Assembly: GCA_005281725.1 (NCBI GenBank)
Contig: SSBO01000009.1
Location: 1,926,354-1,990,353 of the forward strand
Length of the DNA stretch: 64,000 bases
Source: Wuchereria bancrofti
Lineage: Eukaryota > Nematoda > Chromadorea > Rhabditida > Onchocercidae
Direction: 5' to 3'
Each line of letters starts with the position of its first letter. Position 1 is the stretch's first letter. This document shows positions 52,264-64,000 of the stretch, piece after piece. The notes under the pieces were generated by a model, which saw nothing but the letters and a program-made list of their open reading frames with translations, searched no databases and was not told the origin of the DNA. Position numbers and translations under genes: made by a program.

Positions 52264-53350
52264 ATGAACAGTTCCCAAGACATTACAAGCGTTGATCGTA
52301 TGCCACATTTGAAGCAATTGGTTCTGAGTAACGATGATAGCACATCAACTTCTCAGATAGATATGGTATGTTTTACGAGGTTTTAAAAGATAATGTTGAA
52401 GGTGTGAACTTTTCTGTTTTGATGGTTTAGATTCGTTTATCAACAGAGATTGTCGGCAGTGTTTATTTAATAAAAAAAAATTTAGTTAACTAATCTCTAT
52501 ATGCGTCGTAAATGAGTAATAATTAGTAATATTAGTAATAAAGTGTACTTAAATCTATGTTCCAATTATCACAGTTTATGCATGTTCCAATTATCACAGT
52601 TTATGATATTTGTGGTATATTTTGCATATATTTGCGCTACGTTTTTCATAAAATATTTGCGCTACATAATATTTGCGCTACGTTTTTCAGGAAAAAAGTC
52701 AAAACAGTTTGAACAGTATGCTTGCTAACGGTGTACTCGACACACCGTTGGGACAAGCTGTGACAAATTTGCATGGATCTTGGGCGCAACTAATCAGTGA
52801 TTTATCAGCTCGAACAGGTTATTTACCTCCAACGCTAGAACATATCAAAGAAGTTGCAGAGTGCGCAGTTCGTCAAGTTCGTTTCATTCGGTTAAACTAT
52901 CTCTAATCCATTCTATCATCTTATTTTTGTGATTTGTATTCTTTATCTCTTTCATTTACGCTACATCTGCGTTTTATTTACTAAAGAGTTATCGAGGATT
53001 AGTTTTTCAGTTAAAAGATTCGTGTCATGATTTAACTCGTGAATTTGCTCGAGTTGGTCTTGAATGGCGTCTAACGCACCCAGACGAGGCTCTTGCTGAA
53101 GTATGTTTGCTTATCAAGAATTTTAAAGCTATCTTATAAGTTAGGTAATAACACTCTGAAACTTGTATTTATATTTCATTTTTTTTTTCTCAACCTCAAA
53201 CAGTGAAACTTGTAATTTATATTTCAGGATTTGGCGGATTACGATCAAGCTATGTTACGACAGGAATCGTTGCTGGAACGAGCTGCAAGCATCGTTGAAC
53301 GACGACTAAGCGATTTAGGAGCTGAAAAAAATTCACAAGGATTTGAGTAG
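52264..53350 (+). CDS. mdt-28: Mediator complex subunit 28-like protein
   Basis: Small protein of 166 residues from four exons: 52264-52365, 52691-52876, 53011-53100, 53228-53350; all junctions are phase 0. The C-terminal half is helical and heptad-like. The stretch HPDEALAEDLADYDQAMLRQ lines up by eye with the MED28 region KPEQVIKEDVSELRNELQRK in register, followed in both by a continuing helix (ESLLERAASIVERRL here). Length agrees with MED28 (about 178 in human). MED28 belongs to the Mediator head/middle region linking activators to RNA polymerase II. The Ser/Asp-rich N-terminus is unconserved. The start lies 20 bases after a TTTCAG acceptor at 52243, consistent with trans-splicing. The family call rests on one aligned helix, so another small coiled-coil Mediator subunit is possible. 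Confidence 0.66.
52557..52605 (+). repeat. 25-base tandem duplication in the first intron of the MED28-like gene
   Basis: A unit reading ATGTTCCAATTATCACAG plus TTTATG occurs twice head to tail with a period of 25 bases and no mismatch within the repeated part. It lies about 85 bases upstream of the exon-2 acceptor. Confidence 0.9.
52627..52690 (+). repeat. Three tandem copies of a splice-acceptor segment
   Basis: ATATTTGCGCTAC occurs three times immediately before the second exon of the MED28-like gene. The first copy continues as GTTTTTCATA and the last as GTTTTTCAG, so only the last carries a usable AG. The middle copy has lost the pyrimidine tract. Confidence 0.85.
53156..53227 (+). repeat. 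Duplicated acceptor segment before the last MED28-like exon
   Basis: GAAACTTGTA followed by TTTATATTTCA is present at about 53158-53178 and again at about 53205-53227. The upstream copy ends TTTCATT and the functional downstream copy ends TTTCAGG. Confidence 0.8.
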
Positions 53351-53663
53351 TTGTGTGATATGTTCGGTCATCGAACAGCGGCATTTATGATTAGAAATAG
53401 AAAATATGTAAAAAAAAAAATGTCCCAAAGGGATGAAAACTTGAGCTGCAGCATCGCTAAAAATGCAGAATGATGACAATCTACATGTACCTCATAAGTT
53501 GGTATGGCTATATCCAGATAAAGTTCTTATATACGAGAAGGTGAATATAATGGGGAATGTACAAGTAGAGAAAGGTGTTTCCAACAAATTATTTCTTTGA
53601 AATGAGTTGTTTTTCTGTGTGCAAACTTTTTTTTTTTCGGTATGCTTAACTTTGTTATTTGTA

Positions 53664-53669
53664 AATAAA
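53664..53669 (+). terminator. Probable poly(A) signal of the MED28-like gene
   Basis: AATAAA about 310 bases after the stop codon, downstream of a T-rich stretch. It is the first clear signal after the gene. Confidence 0.5.
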
Positions 53670-54315
53670 ATGATGAACAATATCCAAAGTTTTATTTTTA
53701 GCGGTCACATAGCCGCATTGTGATACTCTTTTCATCATTACATAATCCCTTCTGAGCCGTTCTTTTAATGATGAACAATAGATGGCCATATATAATGTTG
53801 TTGTTTTTGTCCTTGTATTCATTCTTAATAATTAGGCATTTCCTAGATGTGTAATCATCGAGAAAAAAGTGAAATTTATATAAGTTGAAATAGGTTTGTC
53901 TTTGCTTCCTAATTGGCTACGCAGATATCCGGTTGGGACCTGATGTTGATAATGGTAGTGCATCAATGCAATGAATATGAAACTTCCGAGGAGTCTCACA
54001 GCTTGTTCTGTTGCAACAAAAAATGGAATAAGAGGAATGGAAACTACATGAAATAATATATTTGGCGTGAATAAATTGTGATTATCCATTAGAGATTATA
54101 TCATAGATCAGATAAGGAGGAGCTAGTCAGACTGATTTAATCCTTGCTTGAACTTTATATGAAATCATGTAATGATTTTCGGGAATCCGAGATCTCGTGA
54201 AATTTTTCGAATTTCGGAATCTTGAACTCTTGGTGAATCGTGATTCATTTTTTACTGAGGTAGAGATCTTTAATGTTGTTGCAGTTGAGGGTCGATAGAA
54301 AGAAGTAGCAAAACG
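53670..54315 (+). other. Short gap between MED28-like and CLASRP genes
   Basis: About 650 bases from the MED28-like poly(A) signal to the CLASRP start. A GTTGCAG acceptor-like site ends at 54284, 31 bases before the CLASRP ATG. No other gene is seen here. Confidence 0.45.
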
Positions 54316-57300
54316 ATGTGGCATGAAGCACGACGGCAAGAGAAATTAATACGATCGCAAATGATTGATAGCGTCAAAAGAAATGAAAGGCGGAAACAGT
54401 TCTACGAGAATGTTGTAAGTTTCACATGTGGTATGATTTAAAAAGCACGTGAGATGTCTCGGGGTGGTCTTGTGACCCCGTATTTTATTATTACTACTAT
54501 TATTGTTATTATTATTATTACTATTACTGTTATTACTATTGTTACTATTATTATTACTAATTATTAGTTATTATTATTACTAAATTATTGGATTTTTAAT
54601 TACTTTAAATTTCTATTTGTTATGATATTATTATTAATCATAATGGTATGTGTCATTACTGTTACACTTTTTATCATCATTAACTGTTCTGTTATTGCAT
54701 GGCAATTCATATTGTAAAATGGAAGTGTTACAGAGAAAAGATCCTGAGCAATTCATGCAAGTCCATGGCCGCAAATGCCAAATACACATGGATCCGGCAG
54801 TAGCACGTGCTGCCGAAGCATCAAGCATCCTGTGCGCGTTTAACATTAGTAATTTGCTCGTCTTTTGTATAAAGCATACTTCTCACCATGGATTCAATCC
54901 GTTAAATATCTTTTTTGTCCTTTAATTTTTTTAATTGAATCTTGCTCAACATTAACTTTAAATTTGATATCTCTTCGACATCCTCATTAAGTAATTTGAC
55001 TTTTGCTTGTATTGAGATTTTTTTCAAAAAGAATTGATATTGAGATTTGTTAATTCTTAGTTGGAAATTATAGTTGTTACATAGATACGGGCTATTTTTA
55101 GTTATAAAGTGGTTATAAGTACGTAATCATAGTTTTCACAATGCATTTTATTTTCTTAAAGCTATGCAAAGTATCATGCTGTATGTATGTTAGAATAAGT
55201 CGAAACGGGTTCATACAGTTTTGGGTGTAATAACTCCACAAGAAGATAGAAAACAAGAAGTAAATGAGAGAAATAATATCGGGAAAGAGAAAATGTGGGG
55301 TAGACGAGGTAGTAATAGCTTTACCAAGGTAGGATTGTTTTCATGTCTCAAGCTTAACATTTTACTCTTGAAAAATACTTTAAATTTTCGTAGTTTGTTG
55401 GTGACCACGGAGGAGATGATGCTGTATTCAAATTTTAAATTTTTAGAATTTGATCTGTGGATTTGCAGGAGGCGATGGCAAGGTGATCCAAACATACTGA
55501 TTGATCGATTTGATGTTCGAGCTCATATGGATTACATTCTCGAAACAAAGTCAGATGATATTAATAAGCGGTAAGCTGTATTAGTTATGCAACAGCTATC
55601 TTACTCAGTTCTGTGTACTTATTTTGGCTTCTAATTTGAGGAAAATTCGAGAGTTTTACTGGAACTTCTGTTTTGTTCAAGTATATATATGTATTTTTTT
55701 TTTCTTTCTTCGTCAACTCCTTTATTTTTATTTATTTTTTTTTTTGTAGCTTTTTTCCTCACAAGTCTTTATTTGCTTTATAGAAACTCTCATTGAGGTA
55801 TCACAGGCTTACACAAATAAACATGTTCAAGTATATATATATATATATGACTAAGGAAAAAATGAGAGTGTATTGAGCGTTTTCGGTTTTTTTTTTTTAC
55901 GCAGAATCAATTGGTCTCAAGAAAGGTGATGGATTGCAGATCTGCGGTAGATGTCGAGGAATTGCAGTGTGAATATGAGAGGTATCGAATCCTTGTACTC
56001 AATGAATTTGATAGAGGTATGCATCAATTACTGTAATGTTGGAGTCGCCCGGATTGTCTTAAATATCCGAGTGCAGTGCATCTTCCGATAATCGTGAAAC
56101 ACGGCCTGAATTAGTAGTCACTCTTCGTCAGATCCTTCGTATACATTGAATAAGCGATCGGTGATTCGGTTCACGATTTCTGCGGTTAACATTTTAACAT
56201 TTGTTGAAACTTTTGGATTAATATCCCACTACATCTGAACGTTATCGATTTCTTATCTCAATAAGTACAGGTTGTTTTATAGCGAGTTTCGTTCATTATG
56301 AATAAAAAAGTAAACAACTGGATTAGTATTGCAGTATCGGAGAAAACTTTCTTGAAAGAAATAGCTGCGAAAGAATTTTGGCCGGATGAATCCACTTCAA
56401 CATCACTTGCACGTACTGAGCAAGAAAAGAAAAGATTGCTGTAAAATTTACGAGCTTTGAAAGGAGTTTGAGACTTCCATAAATCTTCAAATTTTCCGAG
56501 ATTTTTGCTTTTCGTACAGACTTTTGATAAATTGACTTCGGCATTTGTTAAATTGTATTTGATGCTTCTGATTTATAATAGTAGATAGGGTAAAAACGTA
56601 CGTTTCATGTTCTAGGAAAGCATGAATCAAAATTATTCGCACTGAAACTTTAGCTTATTTTTAGACGGGACAGAAAGGCTGCTGTAGCGTTTACATATGG
56701 TGACACGCAAACGGTGCAAGGTAAAAGTGTGGAAACAGATGATTCTGATGACGAAGATGAAATTGTTGATTCTGATGAGTTTGGTAGGTATTTCGGGGTT
56801 TTTTGAAGGAATTTCTACAATTTCATATTTTCATGAAAAATCTTTATAATCTCTTACTGTTAGTAATATGGACACTACTTGATGAAATAATGCGAAAGAA
56901 GTTGCAGTATTCTGAGACTCATTTCAGGATGAATTTTTTAGAATGATGATGATTGGTAAATGATTAGAACCAAGATAATTCATTGGGAACATTTTTAAGA
57001 GAACTGAACGTAACACAGATAAGTCAAGTTAGGCCTTATTAAACCGTTTCAATCATTCGAACATGGTTTCTTTACAGACTTGAAATTGGACATAGACACA
57101 TTGGATGCTGAGCAACGGCGCAATTTAAACAAATTGGGTATTCGCTATGGCATAAATTCGGGTGCATTCTCGAGTTTATTAAAAATGGATCGTCGTGAGC
57201 AAGATGAAACGCATCAGCTGAAAGAAATTGAAAAGGCCAAACTAGCACTCGCTGTCTGTAATTAATTTGTTGAATAGCTTTTTTTTTTCTTTTTTTTTTT

Positions 57301-60300
57301 TTGAAATAGAATTTGACTGGTGATTCAGTGCAGTCTACCTCATTAATGGTGATGGCTATCATATGAATTCGGGTTTCTCGGAGGAGATTGCCTCGTTGCA
57401 ACCAATCGGACATTCTGTTCAATTCTGCTAGTAATAGTGAGGTTTGGTAAATTACGAAAATGAACAACGAGCAAGTGAGGGGAAAAAAGGGAACTATTGT
57501 TTTAAAGCACTGTTTTTGTTTTTATTCTTTTCTTATTTTCATGTCAGCAGTTACTATGCTTTCCTAAAACAAGATCAGAAATATCTTGTTACAACCCTCT
57601 TCTTAGTCTTATGACAGCTTCATGAATAGAGAATCCGAAAAATAGCATCTGAGATGGCTTACAATATCTGATATTATTGGTTTAATCATCTGAAATTTAA
57701 TTTCCTGATTTTTCTTTTAGTGTATGACCAAGGATTTTGGGAATTTATTTTTGCGCCACTGATGAGATAAAGTGTTGCTTGTGTGACTAGGCTTACTGCT
57801 GCTTTTGAGTTAATGCTAGAATTATCAGCTTAAGTTTAGTTTTATAAGGCTGGAATTTCAGGGTCGACAAGCGAAAGCTGAAAGAGCCGTTTTGAAAAAG
57901 AAACGCGCACTGATTGTTGGTAAAGGTTGTTTAAATGAGGAAGCCACAACTACTTTGCTATCATTCGTTACTAAAAGCCAGAAGGAGCATTTGGAAACGT
58001 TAGTTTTCTTGTCCACTTTTTCTGGGTAGTATAAAATTAAGGTTTGTTTACACTGAGCTATTTTTGTTCAAACATTTGGTTTAGCAAAGCATGTTATTCT
58101 TAGCAAAGGTTATAACGATTGGTTTCTGAAATCCATTGCTGAGAATGCATTTACGTGTGTAGTTTTTGTCAAGAATGCAAACAAGGTATACCTAATTAGT
58201 CCATTCTAACTAGCACATTTATACAGATCATCATCTTCATCGACAGAGGAAGATGAGGGAAGGACAGAATTTATAACAACCTTCGGTGGTGATGGTGCCG
58301 AAGATAAGGATGAGGAGCGTGATGATGATGACGATGGTGGAGCGAAAATGCACGGTCCAGCTTTACCATCTGCAGAGTTCCGGCGTATTTTGTAAGTTGT
58401 TTCATTTGTTTAATTAATACCAGCTGGGAATTATGTCTTTTTTAAGAATACTCATCTTGTTTCATAAAAATATATCTATAATTTGTACATATTTCAGTGA
58501 ATTAAAAACCCGTCGTTCATCAAGTCCGGAAGATTTCGGGAATGTTTCAAGAACTCGCGTGCGTAGTAGATCTCCCGGTCGAAAACGTTTTTTACGTTCT
58601 AGTCGTGAACGTACTCTAAGGTCAAGAAGCCGTGAGAGATTACGCCGTTCTAGAAGTCGGGAACGGCGCGACCGATCGAGGAGTTCAAGCAATGGAAAGA
58701 GACGAAGACGAAGTAGAGATCAAGTACGAAGCCATAGTGGTGAAGATGACCGGCGGTCCGAGCATGGTCGTTCAAGAAGCAAAGATAGAAGGCGTGAAGA
58801 AGTGAAGATGAAACAAAGGTTAAAAATCCAAAAAAATGATTTCCTTAATATTTGCTTAATGGCCAGCCTTTTTTTAACTTGCCGGTGTTTAGTTTTCACA
58901 GTCGGAAGTATTGTATGAAATTCCCTTATTCACTAACCATATTCGAGGATAGAAATTGGAATTCGAGTTGTTCTGGATGGAATAAATTTCTGAGTGGATT
59001 TTGAAAAACTTTCTATTCTCCAAAAAGCCTATTATTTGACTAAGATCGTTTCAGTCGTAGGAAGAGCAGCAGCAGTGAAAGCGGTCGTAGCCGTTCACAC
59101 AGTCATTACAACCGTAGAAGACGTGCAGGAGAGGGGAACGGGAGGTGTTTTTTATTGTTTTTAAATAAAAATTCTCATTAATTTGTTACTCCACATCCTT
59201 GCATCAGTTTTTTCTTTCTATAACTATGTTAAGTTGAAGGTTCTAATTTGATACAAAAGATTTGTAAATTTAAAAAAGTTAACTTTTCTGGCCTTTTCCA
59301 GTTCGAAGAGATTCAATGATAAAAAACGTCAGAAACGTCGAAGAAAATGTTCATCATCAAGTAATACTAGTCGCACACCACCACTATCATCTCCACAAGA
59401 AAGAAAGGTTAGAATACGTGAGCTTTAATCGCGAGTGTTCTTCATAGATGTAGCCATCTTCTTGAAAACCAGTTTTAAGGACTATCTTGCTAAATTCACA
59501 GTATTAATCATTAGTAAACCAAACAATTATCTTAAGCTGTTTCTGAACTACTTGAATAATAAAACTTTTCGTCATGAAATATTAAATATTGAGTCAAAGG
59601 CAAAGTTGTCGCAAGTAAGTCAGTCATCAGATTAAGAACGGAAAGAGGGAGACGATCAGGAATGTCAAGTTAGCAAGGTTGATGCCCTCGAGGCATTGGC
59701 AGTCATCAAGTTTCATGTATTCTTCCTCTTTCTCCAATTCCTAGATATTGCACACTTCATTTATTTTGTTATTTGATTCCAAAGTCGATTTCATTTCGTA
59801 AATGTATTAATTTTATAGAAGAATCATTTGTTTTAGAGCACAGGTTCGGTTCTTTCACCAAGTCGGAGTAATGGTGACACTTCACCTTTAGAAATTCGTT
59901 CAAGTATGAGTGAATCAGAGAAGGAACGTATTGAAGTGGAAAACCGCCGTCGACGAATACGTCGGACGGCAAAAATGCATAGGTATGAATTGTGTTTTAA
60001 ATCTTTTCTAACTTTTTTATCTGCTCGAAATATTTATTTTATTTTTCGTGACACGTATCATCTAATGTATAAGAAATCAACTTACTCAATGTACTAACTG
60101 ATTAGCGCATCTGTTTATTCTTTACTTATTTGTTACTTGAAGAATGCTATTTCCGCAAATTCTTCCCAAATATCTCTTTCCGGAAGATGTTAGATTATAA
60201 ATACTTGGAAACGTTCATTGGTTTTCTCGCCTGCAAAAGATATGATACTGTTCCATAGATATTATAATTTTCAGGCAACAGTATGGTAGTAATCGTCATG

Positions 60301-60968
60301 ATCGATCATCAGAAGACGAAGCGGAACGCGTAAGTCTCATATATCGTTTTATTATTATTAAGATTGTTTGTAATTTATTACATGCAAAAATGTTTTTAAG
60401 AAATATAGGACTCAGGGAGATATTCCTCATCTGGATGAATTTTTAAATTTTCAGAAAGCTGCACTTGCCCATAAACTTCGTACTCAGATGCAGCGAGTGT
60501 TACGTAAAACGGCGGAACAGTTGAAAGAAGAAGAAAGACAAAAGCATGAAGAACATGAAAAAGAAAGAAGAGTAAGGATTCCATGTTTTTTGGTTTGTTG
60601 GGTTCAAATTTTATAATCTTGCTTTGTTTTTCGTTAGAATTTAACTTGCTGCTCACAAATCTCTTTATATCTTCAGTTACGTGAGGAAAGATTATTCGAA
60701 GAATCACTGGAAATCAGGAGACGGTAAGCTTTGAAAATGCATTGTTCTTATATAATGTACACTGTTCTTAATCTAGATAATATATTTTTGATTATAGTTT
60801 TTTATACTGTTAGATAACGGTACCTATGGAAATCCTAACCAAACCAGGAAAAATATTGAACAAACAACTTGAATACGCTGAATTTCGCTACTATATTTTA
60901 GGGAACGTGAAAAACGTCGACGTGAACGTCGCGGTCGTAGTAGAAGTAGTTCAGCATCGTCAAATTAG
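54316..60968 (+). CDS. CLASRP: CLK4-associating serine/arginine-rich protein (CLASRP/SWAP2)
   Basis: SR-related protein linked to CLK kinases and alternative splicing. Exons: 54316-54414, 54734-54831, 55469-55570, 55940-56016, 56335-56440, 56665-56783, 57078-57253, 57862-57998, 58227-58391, 58498-58818, 59055-59144, 59302-59407, 59837-59982, 60275-60329, 60455-60571, 60677-60723, 60902-60968. Phases close at 675 residues, against 674 in human. The N-terminus MWHEARRQEKLIRSQMID and then KDPEQFMQVHGRKCQIHMD match the family signature, as do the WQGDPNILIDRFDVRAHMDY block and the CEYERYR segment. An acidic region, an EFITTFGG motif, a long RS/RE-rich domain (tenth and eleventh exons) and a C-terminal charged helix follow, in the family order. 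The fourth exon's acceptor is ambiguous: 55933 also keeps frame. Start follows an acceptor-like AG at 54284. Confidence 0.92.
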
Positions 60969-62825
60969 TTTCTTGTTTCAAAAATGAAAACGATTCATTT
61001 TTGTTCTTGTAAACTCGTCCTTCATTATCATAGAGTTCTTCATAGCGTTTGATTCGTTAACCCTTGATTTAGATTCATAATCGAAATGGACTTTCCAGCC
61101 TCGATCTTAGGTCAGAACATTGTCCTTTGTTTTTTCTACTGCTCACTTTTCCATTCCTCTTCACTCTTCCTGGCTGATTTGCCCTTTAGTTTTGTTATTT
61201 TGCTAAACTTCATAGGCTTTTCAAATTGAGGCTATAGGGTTCTATAAGATACAGTGTAATACTAGAATCTAGATATGGTTCTTGGTATTTCGATGATTGT
61301 TTGTTACAGCTTGAGAACCTGGTGAGAGGGAGGTTCATTCTTTTTATCAGATTGCCCACCTGTGAGATATATTTCAGCAACCACTTTTTCTTCTTGAGAT
61401 TCGATTTTTTTGTGGATCCGATGCGAACATTTTACTCGCAATGAGAGATTTTAATAGTTATAGTTGAGTTTTTTTTTTTCAAATTTTATCGAAAAATTTT
61501 GAATAAGATGGAATTTAATTAATGACTTTGCTGAGCGCAAAGGTTGGCAATCGTGTAAAGGTCGCGTGTCTTGTTTTCCCTCAATACTTTAGAAATCAGC
61601 TGACGATCGAAGATTTGATCTAAGCGATTGATGATCTTAGCACATTTCGCATCATAGGTTATTGGCGCTGATCGTATTACTGTCAGTTTTGTTGATGTCG
61701 GTGACAGTGGTACAGCATTTTTTGATATCTATAATCATAGAAGATTACAATTATAATTATAATTATAGTTATTTGAAAATAAATATACTATGTGATTGAA
61801 GTGAATGTTTGATGGCAGTCATAAAAGTATTTAAAAAAACATTTGGACAATGTTAAATTTAAGCTTAATGAATATATTCTTCGCTTCCAGTGAGTGTAAC
61901 TTCCATTTAAATGTTTGCTACATTTTCAACTGTTCTTTCAATTTGAATTTTATTCGCAGAAGTTCCTACCATTTGCGGTTTTCGTTGTTTTCTTTTTTCT
62001 TTTTTTGTTACAGCGGAATCTGCAATTACGAAGGAATTATATAACTCATGATGAGAAAGTGTTTTTGTATTGGTAAATAATATGAGTAAATGATTGTCCT
62101 CATAATTTGTTTTACTAGCACTATCAATCACAAGCGGTGCAAAGGATTGCGTTAAATTCTTTCTCGGGGGAATGATGCCAATAAGGAATGGATGAAATGA
62201 CGGTCATTCATCACAAGTCGAATAAGCTATGAGGAGGGAAGGGAAAAGTGTTCCTGAAATGATCGTTAATTTAAGATTACGTCTTGGTGGTCGGATCTTT
62301 TGAGCAAAAATATTGTTGCCGAAATTACATTAGCAGGAAACGAAGGGAAGAGGAACGGTTGATAAAACAGGTAAAATTCGATAGATTAGTAATTTACGAG
62401 AAGCTGGTGGTGATAGCCATCGCTTTATCAATTCTTCAGGATGCATTAAGTTTAATTTGTCGTCGGATAGGCATTTCACACTAATAACACTGTCAGTTGG
62501 TTCCTTCAATTATAAAGCAAAAACATAATCGCCAATTTTTTAACTTTACAGCAGTATATATAGCAGCAGTTCGTTAATAATAAGTTAGGTTGACGACAAA
62601 ATATATGTTTAATAATTTCAAATCTCTAAAGTTCGTTTTCGTAGATTGTTGCAATCTATAAAAGCTACTAATCCCTGTTTATATTGTCGTTTGTATAACG
62701 CAGAATATATCGTAGTAAAATATAACATTACACATATATTAGTAAAATATAACATTATATATAATTTATATAATGACTTCAGCTAAAATGTGACCACCAA
62801 ATATTATTTTACAAACCGATACTAA
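60969..62825. other. Intergenic region downstream of CLASRP with unassigned exon-like pieces
   Basis: Contains the CLASRP 3' UTR and several coding-like plus-strand pieces: 61522-61623 (MTLLSAKVGNRVKVACLVF start), 61658-61700 (VIGADRITVSFVDVG), an exon-like block 61993-62060 bounded by TTGTTACAG and a GTAAAT donor, and 62302-62370 plus 62440-62484 joined by a good 69-base intron. I could not join all of these into one model. A 17-base AGTAAAATATAACATTA duplication lies at about 62713-62757. Confidence 0.3.
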
Positions 62826-64000
62826 TTATTCAATTGTGAAATGAAACTTTTTATGAAATATGTCACATTTCACTTTTGTATTTGAAGTCTGAACTGGTAT
62901 AACTTTTGGTATCAAACAATTCTTTGTAGCAATTTCATCAAATAATGCATCAATCGTGTAAATAATTTCATCTCGACGTTCCGCTGTCCAACGTTCTCTA
63001 CGACTGATGACCTGAAATATGATAGCTCGGTTAATTAGGTCATCATTATGACATACATATTAATCAATTGCCCACTTTCGTGTATCATTTTAAAATCTCT
63101 TATCAAAGACAACTTAAGTGATAACGGGATTTTCTACAAATACTCAGATTTACTACGTTGTAGTTGTGCAGTGATAATAGCTATGTTAAGTGATAATTCG
63201 CGAAGAATGATTACGGATCTGTTCAAGATAGCAATATCTCTCACAAGCTATCGTGACACTTTTCATTAATATTATATTTCCCGAACGTGACTAGCACAAT
63301 GATTGCACACATTGCAATAAATATGTCATCAGAAACCTTATCATAATCTTTATCATTCGGGAGACAATATAAACGCTGTTGTATGCGTTCGTCAGCTACC
63401 CAAGCACCATTATCATCATCTTAATATCATGAAAATCAAAATGATAACGAGATTTTCAACAAATGCTCAGAGCTATTTCTTTAATTATAATACTTAAGTA
63501 ATAAGAATTATTTTAATAATAAATAATAATAATAATGCAATTATTATTATTGCTATGCCATTGATGTGAAATTTCGCTTTTAAAACTAACTGAATCATTT
63601 GTAAACGTATGGATTCGAAAATCGGTAAATCAGGCGGTATACTTTTGTTATTAGTTGATTACTTAAAAAGATGCGGAAGAAAAGGAGTACAATGGATTTC
63701 TCAATGATTATTAATTTACTTAAGTACCATTTTTTGGAATTAAACTGATTTAGTTAGTTTCAAAATAAAAATTTAACACTTTGTTCATTACTAAATGCAT
63801 CCTAAATATCCCTTTGTATTGATAATTAGAATTTTTGAGATGAAAATAAGAATTAAGGACGAAAAAAGTGAATGAGATTAATTAATCTAAACACAAAAAA
63901 ATTTTTAGAATATTACGCTAAACATACGTATAACACAAAGTTCGGGTAGGAAACGAAAAAAACGGTCACGTCCGTAGTGTACGAAATCGCTGCTTAATGG
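62826..64000 (-). CDS. 3' end of an unidentified gene, running off the right edge
   Basis: The last exon, 62826-63011, reads VISRRERWTAERRDEIIYTI onward to a TAA at 62826-62828. It joins in phase to 63337-63419, which reads DDNGAWVADERIQQRLYCLP and ends at a GTTTCT donor. A possible further exon, about 63613-63640, reads PPDLPIFESI. The outermost 70 bases stay open and read GRDRFFRFLPELCVI before a GTATGT donor at about 63928. GRDR-FF-FLPEL loosely recalls the WHIM-type motif of BAZ/ACF1 chromatin proteins, but the match is short and I would not name the gene on it. The last two exons are well supported by splice sites and composition; the rest is tentative. Confidence 0.45.

Noticed and set aside
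55675..55850. Two TTCAAGTATATATAT tracts in a CLASRP intron
   Set aside because: Simple TA repeats sharing a short flank; not informative.
58462..58692. Minus-strand Arg/Leu-rich frame
   Set aside because: Antisense of the RS domain of CLASRP.

Overview
This window is AT-rich eukaryotic nuclear DNA. I read it as nematode, probably a clade III or filarial-type parasite. The basis is protein-coding genes split into many short exons, GT..AG introns with TTTCAG-type acceptors, acceptor-like sites 13-190 bases upstream of several start codons (the pattern expected for spliced-leader trans-splicing), and products that read as single-copy animal genes. I see no bacterial operon, phage, CRISPR array, rRNA or tRNA gene.

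Layout from left to right. 1-3.4 kb is mostly non-coding and holds a strong fold-back repeat. 3.4-10.9 kb (minus) encodes a gamma-tubulin complex protein of the GCP2 type. 12.6-20.9 kb (plus) encodes the nuclear exporter CRM1/exportin-1, and these two genes are divergent across about 1.5 kb. 22.1-24.1 kb (minus) encodes the DNA-protein crosslink protease SPRTN/DVC-1. 25.2-31.0 kb (plus) encodes Golgi tether subunit COG7. 33.4-42.4 kb (plus) encodes an MTA-family NuRD subunit (BAH-ELM2-SANT-GATA) with a long proline/glutamine-rich tail exon. 45.1-48.6 kb (minus) encodes a seven-helix receptor. 52.3-53.4 kb (plus) encodes a small MED28-like Mediator subunit. 54.3-61.0 kb (plus) encodes the SR-related splicing protein CLASRP. 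62.8-64 kb (minus) holds the 3' end of an unidentified gene that runs off the edge.

The gene models were built by following reading frames across splice sites by hand. Phases close in all seven complete housekeeping genes and in the receptor, giving predicted proteins of 715 (GCP2), 1082 (CRM1), 384 (SPRTN), 696 (COG7), 1064 (MTA), 340 (receptor), 166 (MED28) and 675 (CLASRP) residues. The genes serve separate basic functions (spindle nucleation, nuclear export, genome repair, Golgi traffic, chromatin, transcription, splicing) and do not form a pathway. I found no previously undescribed system. The points most worth checking are two fold-back repeats, a duplicated exon fragment in an MTA intron, repeated splice-acceptor segments in MED28, an awkward COG7 junction, and a few coding-like segments left unexplained.
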